From a virus, in IMG/VR virus record IMGVR_UViG_3300025410_000080, positions 1 to 26,875 of that record: a stretch of 26,875 nucleotides of DNA, one strand, 5' to 3'. Numbering within the stretch: position 1 is the first letter of the stretch; each line of letters begins with the position of its first letter. The notes under the pieces were generated by a model. It did not search any database. It had not been told where the DNA came from and saw only the letters and a list, made by a program, of their open reading frames with translations. A program made the translations under genes and the position numbers. This document shows, in pieces, positions 22,006-26,875 of the stretch.

Positions 22006-22443
22006 ATGGAAATCATAGTAGAACACATGGAAGAATTGCCAGATGGCGGTGCAATTTGTGTAGTGCATTATGATGAAGAAGCTTTACAGTTTTTGGTACA
22101 AAAAGGCGTAGTTGCGGCAATTAAAGAAGGTATAGAACAGGAGAAAGAATGTTTGAAGAATTCTACAAAAAATACCCCCGTAAGGTGGCTAAAAAAGATG
22201 CTGAAAAAGCATGGAAAAAACTTAGCCCAGAAAATCGACAGCTTGCTATTAAAGCTATCGACTTACATATCCAATATTGGGAACTCCAAAACACAGATAG
22301 AGCCTACATTCCCTATCCCGCAAGCTGGCTCAATGGCGAAAGATTCTGTGACGAAATCACTCTTGAAGCCCCAAAGGAAAAAGAAATCCCCTGGACTTCA
22401 ACTGAAGAACTTACAATCAAAAAAGGTAAAGAAATCGGCTTAA
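22006..22443 (+). CDS. Early protein with overprinted basic C-terminal extension
   Basis: A 145-aa frame with AAAGGA seven bases before ATG. Residues 1-48 (EHMEELPDGGAICVVHYDEEALQFLV) read like a complete acidic small phage protein, with the 'EELPDG' phrase seen in similar proteins of about 50-60 residues. From residue 49 the frame runs for 98 codons through the next gene in another register, giving a Lys/Ser/Gln-rich basic tail (LKPQRKKKSPGL). Either the protein has gained an extension by loss of its stop, or a base error in the sequence hides the real end. Function unknown. Confidence 0.65.
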   Translation: MEIIVEHMEELPDGGAICVVHYDEEALQFLVQKGVVAAIKEGIEQEKECLKNSTKNTPVRWLKKMLKKHGKNLAQKIDSLLLKLSTYISNIGNSKTQIEPTFPIPQAGSMAKDSVTKSLLKPQRKKKSPGLQLKNLQSKKVKKSA

Positions 22444-22529
22444 ACCCGTATGCTGGCGAATCACTTTGGGAATACAGACAACGAATATCGGGTGCGTTGC
22501 GCAGTAAGACAGTTAATAGTATGGCGTAA
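22149..22529 (+). CDS. Replication-initiation / helicase-loader type protein
   Basis: A 126-aa protein with AGGAG six bases before ATG. The opening FEEFYKKYPRKVAKKDAEKAWKKL and the later YIPYPASWLNGERF are the two hallmarks of a domain common in phage replication proteins (the 'F-x-x-F/Y-x-x-Y-P-x-K ... P-x-x-W-L-N' type) usually found near helicase or loader genes. In longer relatives it is the C-terminal part of a bigger protein; here it stands alone. Its first 295 bases overlap the extension of the upstream gene and its end overlaps the next gene. Confidence 0.75.
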   Translation: MFEEFYKKYPRKVAKKDAEKAWKKLSPENRQLAIKAIDLHIQYWELQNTDRAYIPYPASWLNGERFCDEITLEAPKEKEIPWTSTEELTIKKGKEIGLNPYAGESLWEYRQRISGALRSKTVNSMA

Positions 22530-22689
22530 GACTTGGGGATTGCAAAAGTTCCGTGAATACATACCTAAAGCCAAATTTGAACAGCGCATCTGGGATTTAT
22601 ATTATGAGCAATACAAATTGGGTAATAGTGGAAAGGATGGCGAATGGTTGAGCAATGGATCGTTGCCGCAACAGGCATTGGATATTTAA
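22450..22689 (+). CDS. Small phage protein with RQL-x-x-WR motif
   Basis: Up to 79 aa, but the start is uncertain: ATG 22450 lies inside the previous gene without a ribosome-binding site, and GTG 22492 gives a product starting VRCAVRQLIVWRKTWGLQKF, the conserved-looking part. The sequence continues REYIPKAKFEQRIWDLYYEQYKLGN and ends shortly after GKDGEW. This 'AVRQL-x-x-WR-x-x-WGL-x-KFREY' pattern belongs to a small phage protein I have seen adjacent to replication genes. Basic and helical; function unknown. Confidence 0.65.
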   Translation: MLANHFGNTDNEYRVRCAVRQLIVWRKTWGLQKFREYIPKAKFEQRIWDLYYEQYKLGNSGKDGEWLSNGSLPQQALDI

Positions 22690-22790
22690 TTACTGGAATA
22701 CTGCAATTTCAAAAAGGCGCAACGGCCAACGCTATTATTTGGATTGGTTACGCTATTGGTCAAACAGGACTTTGGTTAAACCTTAAATGA
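22644..22790 (+). CDS. 48-aa two-segment membrane protein
   Basis: ATG at 22644 with AAAGGA seven bases before; TGA at 22788-22790 overlapping the next ATG (ATGA). The peptide has two hydrophobic stretches (IVAATGIGYLITGILQF and NAIIWIGYAIGQTGLWL) linked by QKGATA, a hairpin membrane protein. It overlaps the end of the previous gene by 46 bases in another frame. Strong ribosome-binding site and coupling overlap support it. Role unknown. Confidence 0.6.
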   Translation: MVEQWIVAATGIGYLITGILQFQKGATANAIIWIGYAIGQTGLWLNLK

Positions 22791-23119
22791 AATTTGATAA
22801 TGAACTGCAATCTATTTTTGAAGAAATAGAACGCAATTTTGAAGCCTTTAGTGATGCAAAAGGCACATTGGCCCAGCTTGAAGTTTATAAATCATCACTT
22901 AAAAGTATTATGATGAAGCGTAGTGGTGAAAATGCTATTGGCGCACAAGAACGGGAAGCATATGCCAGTCAAGACTATGTGCAATTAGGTCACGATATAG
23001 GTTCAGCAACAAAAGAAGCAGAACGATTAAAATGGATTCTCGAACTATCCAAAATGCGCTTTGATGCCTGGCGCACAATACAGGCTTCCAATCGACACAT
23101 CGAAAAGATTACGCTATGA
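22787..23119 (+). CDS. Coiled-coil-like early protein, 110 aa
   Basis: Helical throughout, with a heptad-like first half (ELQSIFEEIERNFEAFSDAKGTLAQLEVYK) and a second long helix (DIGSATKEAERLKWILELSKMRFDAW). No membrane segment or catalytic motif. The gene is coupled by ATGA at both ends. Probably a small homo-oligomeric protein; nothing more specific is visible. Confidence 0.68.
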   Translation: MKFDNELQSIFEEIERNFEAFSDAKGTLAQLEVYKSSLKSIMMKRSGENAIGAQEREAYASQDYVQLGHDIGSATKEAERLKWILELSKMRFDAWRTIQASNRHIEKITL

Positions 23120-23289
23120 GAGATTACGCACAACCAATGATTCGCATGACAATTCTTACTAAAAAACTATACGATGCTTTTTTAAGAAATAAATCCCATG
23201 ATGCAGTATTGTTATCTAGCGATATTGTAGATATTGCTCAAGAACTAGAAGATTTAGCGATTGATTTAGGAAAAGAAAAAATACATTGA
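23116..23289 (+). CDS. 57-aa hypothetical protein
   Basis: ATG at 23116 in an ATGA overlap, TGA at 23287-23289 forming TGATG with the next gene. Sequence: basic start (MRDYAQPMIRMTILTKKLYD) followed by an acidic amphipathic helix (SSDIVDIAQELEDLAIDLGK). Coupled on both sides and protein-like in composition, so likely real although short. Function unknown. Confidence 0.58.
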   Translation: MRDYAQPMIRMTILTKKLYDAFLRNKSHDAVLLSSDIVDIAQELEDLAIDLGKEKIH

Positions 23290-23573
23290 TGTATCGAAAT
23301 AAACGGTTGCTGGAAGTTGTACGCCAGCTTCCGTGTCAACATTGCGGAACAGAAGATGGCACAATCGTTGCCGCACATTCAAATCAGCTTAGGGATGGCA
23401 AAGGTAGAGGACTTAAAGCCCATGATTATCGGATTGCGGCCTTGTGCTTTAAGTGCCACACGGAATTGGATCAAGGCACGATATGGTCGAAAGCCGAAAG
23501 GGTATCGATCTTTGAGGATGCACACCGTAAAACCATTGGTGAACTTTTTGAACGCCAACTTTTAAAGCTCTAG
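23289..23573 (+). CDS. HNH-like / DUF1364-type zinc-binding nuclease
   Basis: A 94-aa protein. I start at ATG 23289 (TGATG overlap) rather than the TTG one codon earlier. C16-x2-C19 (PCQHCG), H30 (IVAAHSNQL), then C53-x2-C56-H57 (LCFKCHTELDQG) form the zinc and HNH-type metal site found in small phage nucleases next to replication genes ('Nin'-region style). Length and motif order fit well. It would cut or resolve DNA branches; the precise activity is unknown. The last 12 bases overlap the convergent SprT-like gene. Confidence 0.75.
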   Translation: MYRNKRLLEVVRQLPCQHCGTEDGTIVAAHSNQLRDGKGRGLKAHDYRIAALCFKCHTELDQGTIWSKAERVSIFEDAHRKTIGELFERQLLKL

Positions 23574-23915
23574 CGGATCAAATCCCAACTCATTTGCAAC
23601 CATTTTGCATCGTGTTCTAAATGCTTTACCGTGATGCGCCCATTTATCACCTTTTAAACGGTGAAAAGACATATGTACGGCTTCATGTGCAAGCGTAGTT
23701 AGGGTTGTATACAAATGCCCACATCTGGCCGATGAAACAGTAATAGTATGTTCATAATCGCCACCAGTATCGTGCATATATGTACCTAAAGCATCTTTAT
23801 CATAGGTAACTTGAAAATCAATTTCTTCTGGCAAAGGCATTTTCCATTTAGTAAACGGATAGCAACAATATAAAGTTGCATACATATTGCGTAAGATTTC
23901 TGGTGATAGCCGCAT
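23562..23915 (-). CDS. SprT-like zinc metallopeptidase
   Basis: About 117 aa from ATG 23915 (GGGG upstream; an in-frame TTG at 23921 is less likely). The HExxH motif (H77-E78-A-V-H81 in LAHEAVHMSFHR) and a third ligand candidate in KWAHHGKAF (H95), followed by FRTRCKMVANELG, match the SprT-like family. Bacterial and eukaryotic relatives degrade DNA-protein crosslinks, but the phage substrate is not known. It lies five bases or less from the end of the phosphoesterase gene, so both share a transcript. Confidence 0.8.
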   Translation of the reverse strand: MRLSPEILRNMYATLYCCYPFTKWKMPLPEEIDFQVTYDKDALGTYMHDTGGDYEHTITVSSARCGHLYTTLTTLAHEAVHMSFHRLKGDKWAHHGKAFRTRCKMVANELGFDPLEL

Positions 23916-23917
23916 AA

Positions 23918-24877
23918 TCAAACCCCGTGTATTTTGCCCCTAAACTCTACTTCATCCTCGCCCCAAACCCTAATGATTTCTGGCATAAGCAATCTTGATC
24001 GTTCAAATGACATCATCACAAATCCAGAATTCCAATCTTTAGGCGTATCTTCCGTGTAATTAAATTGTGGGCCATTTGGATCGGCTAATGTGCCAGTTTG
24101 TATGCCATATCTTGTACCGTTGTAATCATTGAAAGGTATTACAGAAAGCACATGAGTATGACCAGTAGCCATGCTAACGCCAGCATTAACTGTATTATTT
24201 CTTCCACCAGTCCATCCACCTTTCCAGCGATGTTTAATTGCTACATCTTCATTAATCCAAACAGACCAACACGGTTGCCACATTGGGAAATACTCTTTTA
24301 ACGATGTACCTGGCACACCTTCAAATGCTGGCAAGAAATTAACCACATTGGCTGTAAATCGTTGGTCATGGTTGCCCATTGGCCAAAACAATTTTGCGCC
24401 CCGTGCAACTTTTTCAATTTCGCCCAAATAATGCTGGCAACACTCTAATTCTTCTTTTACTGATGGTAACTTATCAAAGTCCATTCTAGGATGGCGGCTG
24501 ATCCCAGCACCATCAAAAGCGTCACCATTGCAAATAATTGCCGTTGGTTTAAATTCTTTAATTGATTCCAGCAAAGCCTTAAAAGCGGTGGTAGTAATAT
24601 CAGGCCAAAAATGAGCATCGCTAAAAACAATAACCCTACCTTTTTCAAGATCAAACCCCCTTCTAGTATGTCCTTCTGTTTGTTGTATTTTTTTCTTTAC
24701 ATCAACTCGTTGATCGTTAAATGTAGGTAATTCAATACCATGCCGTGTTTCAATAGACCGCCTACGGTTGTAAATTGATCTTACATCTTGTTTATGTATT
24801 TCTGCAAATTTAGCAGGACTGCCAATCTTTTTCCATTCCTTGATAAATTCTTCATCGCTTAAATAGTAGCTAGGCAT
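23918..24877 (-). CDS. Calcineurin-like metallophosphoesterase with N-terminal HTH-like part
   Basis: A 319-aa protein. Residues about 5-45 (LSDEEFIKEWKKIGSPAKFA ... DVRSIYNRRRSIE) look like a helix-turn-helix. The rest has the complete metallophosphoesterase motif set: D87-A-H89 (FSDAHFW), G118-D119 (NGDAFDG), G168-N-H-D171, a His in IKHRWKGG (H216) and G239-H-T-H242. These bind two metals and hydrolyse phosphodiester or phosphomonoester bonds. Phage relatives occur near replication genes; substrate could be DNA, a nucleotide or a second messenger. A divergent 56-base gap at 24878-24933 must carry promoters for both directions. Confidence 0.85.
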   Translation of the reverse strand: MPSYYLSDEEFIKEWKKIGSPAKFAEIHKQDVRSIYNRRRSIETRHGIELPTFNDQRVDVKKKIQQTEGHTRRGFDLEKGRVIVFSDAHFWPDITTTAFKALLESIKEFKPTAIICNGDAFDGAGISRHPRMDFDKLPSVKEELECCQHYLGEIEKVARGAKLFWPMGNHDQRFTANVVNFLPAFEGVPGTSLKEYFPMWQPCWSVWINEDVAIKHRWKGGWTGGRNNTVNAGVSMATGHTHVLSVIPFNDYNGTRYGIQTGTLADPNGPQFNYTEDTPKDWNSGFVMMSFERSRLLMPEIIRVWGEDEVEFRGKIHGV

Positions 24878-24933
24878 ACGAATTTTCCATGTGGTAAAGT
24901 TACATAATACTAATCTATTTTAATAACAAATCA

Positions 24934-25233
24934 ATGACTTACGCAAAAAAGACTGATAAAAATCAACAAGAAATTATGGATGAGTTACGCAAACATGGCG
25001 CATTTGTTGTTGATATGTCAAAAGTCGGTAAGGGTTTTCCCGACCTTGTAATTGCGTACAACAACACAACAATTCTAATGGAAGTTAAGAGTTCGCCAAA
25101 AGCCCTATACACAAAAGAACAATTAAAATTTATTGCTAACTGGACTGGTGGCACATTAGTTCGTGCCAATGATGTTGAATCTGCATTACGAGTTTTAAAA
25201 ATGCTTGATTTGGATGACGATGACAGATGTTAA
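24934..25233 (+). CDS. VRR-NUC-like PD-(D/E)XK nuclease
   Basis: A 99-aa protein with the signature order of small VRR-NUC nucleases: a helix with QQEIMDELRKHG, then GKGFPDLVIAY (P36-D37), E50-V-K52 in TTILMEVKSS, and LTKEQ-like KEQLKFIANWTGG. The acidic tail DLDDDDRC is unusual. Family members act on branched DNA such as Holliday junctions. It opens the rightward packaging-side operon; the next gene overlaps its end by seven bases. Confidence 0.85.
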   Translation: MTYAKKTDKNQQEIMDELRKHGAFVVDMSKVGKGFPDLVIAYNNTTILMEVKSSPKALYTKEQLKFIANWTGGTLVRANDVESALRVLKMLDLDDDDRC

Positions 25234-25517
25234 GAAAAAAACCCAAAAAGCCAATCAAAGGGTCAAAATATCATCATCAAGACCAAACGACTAAACACAT
25301 CAAAAATGTGCCAAAAATCGGATTGGCGCATCACGAAAAGTTACATGGCGTACATCATGTGGCCAATAAACCCAAAGACCCATTAAAGCGACACGAACAT
25401 ATTGCTGGCGTTCATAAGATCAAAGCGCATCATCCACATCTGCCAAAATCCTATTTTGCAACGCCACCGCCAAAACTGGCAAAGCCAATAATGCCCAAAA
25501 AACCCCGAAAAGGTTGA
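25227..25517 (+). CDS. Histidine- and lysine-rich basic protein
   Basis: A 96-aa protein with about 14 His and 21 Lys and only four acidic residues. It contains a partial internal repeat, HEKLHGVHHVANKPK followed by HEHIAGVHKIKAHHPH, flanked by Pro/Lys ends. Predicted disordered, strongly positive. It might bind nucleic acid or metal ions. Not a typical histone-like or Nin protein. The start overlaps the end of the nuclease gene, with no clear ribosome-binding site, so it is probably coupled. The reading frame lacks frequent rare codons and is continuous, supporting a real gene. Confidence 0.6.
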   Translation: MLRKKPKKPIKGSKYHHQDQTTKHIKNVPKIGLAHHEKLHGVHHVANKPKDPLKRHEHIAGVHKIKAHHPHLPKSYFATPPPKLAKPIMPKKPRKG

Positions 25518-25546
25518 TATAATACATATACTCAAAAGGATAATAT
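25518..25546 (+). promoter_or_regulatory. Candidate promoter -10 and strong ribosome-binding site
   Basis: GTTGATATAATACATATAC contains a perfect TATAAT; AAAAGGAT follows, just before ATG 25547. A -35 is not evident. Confidence 0.35.
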
Positions 25547-25795
25547 ATGGCAAATGCGGCAAACAAAGTAAGACAAACATTTATTGACAAAGGTGTTTCT
25601 CAAACTTTACAAAACATTAGAGAAGCAAACCCAGATTTAAAACCAAACGAAATATCAATGGCTTTATGTTATTTGCGAAAAGCAAGACATTTAAGCCGTG
25701 ATTTAGTGGAATCCACATCAAAAGGTCGAAAATTAGTCTGGCTTTATACTTATCACCATACAAAGTTGCCAAAGGATCAATATGCCAGTAGTTAA
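25547..25795 (+). CDS. Small helical regulator-like protein
   Basis: An 82-aa basic protein with AAAAGGA upstream and a TATAAT close by. It reads as a winged helix-turn-helix candidate: VRQTFIDKGVSQTLQNIRE, then LKPNEISMALCYLRKARHLSR (recognition-helix-like), and a C-terminal beta pair (GRKLVWLYTYHHT). Small proteins of this pattern in phages are thought to bind DNA. The end overlaps the next gene by 14 bases. The regulator role is inferred. Confidence 0.65.
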   Translation: MANAANKVRQTFIDKGVSQTLQNIREANPDLKPNEISMALCYLRKARHLSRDLVESTSKGRKLVWLYTYHHTKLPKDQYASS

Positions 25796-26207
25796 GAAAT
25801 CAGATGGTTGGTATTGGGGATCAAAAGGCCCATTTGCGACAAAAACCAAAGCATTGCAAGTTGGTCAAGCCGCATACGCATCTGGCTATAAAGAAGAAGG
25901 CAAGAAAAAAGGCGCAATGACATTTGGGTTAGATTTCAACGGAACATACAATGTTGATCCTAAATTTTGGAATGTATTTATTGAACTTTGCCGCCTAAGA
26001 AAAGACGAAGTGTATTGCGTTACTCATAGTACCGATCCAGACGAAAATAAAGAATTATTAGGCTCAATCGGACAAGTCATTGGTGAAGATCATTGCATAT
26101 TTGCTGATGGTCATGCCAAGATAGAAGCTGTAAAAGCATTAGGAATTGAAATTGATGTTTGGATTGATAACAACCCAATTCATATATTCCAAGACCCAGG
26201 ATATTAA
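25782..26207 (+). CDS. HAD-like hydrolase with N-terminal small domain
   Basis: A 141-aa protein. Residues 1-43 (KSDGWYWGSKGPFATKTKAL) are a basic module that often stands alone in phages. From M46 the HAD-type fold starts: motif I D51-F-N53-G-T55, motif II Thr81 (CVTHS), Lys113 (HAKIEAV) and motif IV IDVWIDN. In most HAD phosphatases position 53 is Asp; here it is Asn. AAAAAAGG lies just before M46 (25917), so a second, shorter product starting there is possible. Phage relatives are annotated only as HAD-like; substrate is unknown. Confidence 0.7.
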   Translation: MPVVKKSDGWYWGSKGPFATKTKALQVGQAAYASGYKEEGKKKGAMTFGLDFNGTYNVDPKFWNVFIELCRLRKDEVYCVTHSTDPDENKELLGSIGQVIGEDHCIFADGHAKIEAVKALGIEIDVWIDNNPIHIFQDPGY

Positions 26208-26209
26208 AA

Positions 26210-26431
26210 ATTAAGAAAAAAATCATTCGGGTTACATATGAAGCCCGATACAACGAATTATTACAAGATTATCAGCGTGTTTTACATAAATTAGGTGAGC
26301 AAACTAAACGCATTATTAAGTTACAAACCTTATTGCGTGAAGCGGCTGATTTAATGGAAATCAATGCCATACCTACCAAACAACCAAAAGTGCGAAACAT
26401 TAGGTTGCAAAAACCCAAGATCAAAGTTTAG
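26210..26431 (+). CDS. Coiled-coil ORF without canonical start (possible AUU start)
   Basis: An open frame of 73 codons from 26210 to TAG 26429-26431. It encodes a basic, heptad-rich protein (YEARYNELLQDYQRVLHKLG, then a second helix up to AADLM). No ATG, GTG or TTG lies between the upstream in-frame stop (26168) and the start of the coil. AGGA at 26198-26201 stands eight bases before ATT 26210, so initiation at ATT is possible, as in infC; an in-frame ATG comes only at 26354. A sequence error near the A run at 26216-26222 could also hide the true start. The end overlaps the HNH gene. Confidence 0.45.
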   Translation: MKKKIIRVTYEARYNELLQDYQRVLHKLGEQTKRIIKLQTLLREAADLMEINAIPTKQPKVRNIRLQKPKIKV

Positions 26432-26810
26432 TATTCATTGCATTGAACACGGTGGGCGTGATGTATGGCGATTTGCCCCAAAAGAACATCGGGCTGAAAA
26501 CAACGCCTATTATCAGACCCCCCAATGGAAAACTATGCGAACAATGCAACTAGGCAAGCAACCGTTGTGCCAGGCTTGCTTATGCAAAGGGATTGTTAAT
26601 ACTGCCAGCCACATAGACCATCTGTTTGCATGGTCACAACTGGGTAGCCATGCCTTTTACAACAACATATTACAAAGCCTATGCCCTGAGTGTCATAGTA
26701 GTAAGACAGCACTAGAACAGCAAGGCATATACAGGCACTACACAAGCGATGGCATCAAGGACTACGCTATACACGACTACAAACAGATCGTGTCATCTAG
26801 CCCTGTTTAA
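26364..26810 (+). CDS. HNH endonuclease with two zinc clusters (packaging-type)
   Basis: A 148-aa protein. First cluster: C10, C15, C26 with H29. Second: C69-x2-C72 (LCQAC) and C107-x2-C110 (LCPECH). The HNH core is H83-I-D-H86, N100/N101 and H111 (SLCPECHSSKT). Phage HNH proteins of this size, placed at the start of the packaging genes, assist terminase in cutting concatemers (HK97 gp74 is the known example). The window ends soon after, so the expected small terminase gene would lie just beyond. Overlap of 68 bases with the coiled-coil frame is in a different register. Confidence 0.88.
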   Translation: MPYLPNNQKCETLGCKNPRSKFSIHCIEHGGRDVWRFAPKEHRAENNAYYQTPQWKTMRTMQLGKQPLCQACLCKGIVNTASHIDHLFAWSQLGSHAFYNNILQSLCPECHSSKTALEQQGIYRHYTSDGIKDYAIHDYKQIVSSSPV

Positions 26811-26875
26811 ACCCCATTGTGCGTAGGTTGGGAAGCATTGCTTTGAAACTTAAATTCTGTGGATGTTTTAAAAAG
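26811..26875 (+). other. Window end, no assignable gene
   Basis: Sixty-five bases after the HNH stop. A frame from GTG near 26819 is open to the edge, but there is too little to call it. A terminase small-subunit gene is expected here by synteny. Confidence 0.3.

Noticed and set aside
21793-22068. Leftward 91-codon open frame
   Set aside because: Crosses the folded non-coding stretch and the start of a good rightward gene, composition is not protein-like and no ribosome-binding site is present.

Overview
The window is a contiguous stretch of a tailed-phage genome (Caudoviricetes, long-tailed siphovirus plan), AT-rich, tightly packed and with no bacterial housekeeping genes. An embedded Rz1-type lipoprotein inside an Rz-type spanin gene points to a Gram-negative host. 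The mix of a collagen-like 'G-x-S' fibre, an S74-type fibre and small HNH/SprT/VRR-NUC genes is the kind seen in environmental (freshwater or marine) phages, but this is inference and the host cannot be named from the sequence.

Layout. (1) 1-9383, rightward: end of a lambda G-like tail assembly chaperone with a -1 frameshift into a T-like extension, tape measure, two tail-tip proteins, a GNAT-like protein, a large J-like tail-tip protein, an S74 self-cleaving fibre and two small proteins. (2) 9449-15000: a second adhesin system with a 1014-aa G-x-S repeat fibre carrying three inserted globular domains, followed by a methyltransferase-GT2 fusion and what looks like a GT9 glycosyltransferase split over two overlapping genes. 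(3) 15049-16933: lysis module with three small membrane proteins, Rz with nested Rz1, and a GH108-type endolysin. (4) 19110 down to 16920, leftward: eleven very small genes, most joined by ATGA overlaps, several too short for ordinary gene calling. (5) 19111-19649: a non-coding, AT-rich stretch full of palindromes and paired repeats, a candidate regulatory region or origin. (6) 21518 down to 19650, leftward: recombination/replication operon with an SSB-like protein and a RecB-like PD-(D/E)XK exonuclease. (7) 21534-22005: a gene-free leader holding a perfect TATAAT, a remarkable long hairpin RNA with terminator, further folded sequence and a second promoter candidate. (8) 22006-23573, rightward: early genes including a replication-initiation-like protein and an HNH-like zinc protein. 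(9) 24877 down to 23562, leftward: metallophosphoesterase and SprT-like metallopeptidase. (10) 24934-26810, rightward: VRR-NUC-like nuclease, a His/Lys-rich protein, small regulators, a HAD-like protein and an HNH endonuclease of the kind that usually sits just upstream of the terminase genes.

Functionally, regions 1-3 are late structural and lysis functions, 5-8 are replication, recombination and control, and 10 leads towards packaging. No integrase, CI-type repressor, tRNA, CRISPR array or insertion sequence was seen. The most unusual items are the candidate regulatory RNA at 21610-21729, the split/fused glycosyltransferase next to the Ser-rich fibre, a 295-nt overprinted gene pair at 22149-22443, and the chain of micro-genes at 16920-18839.
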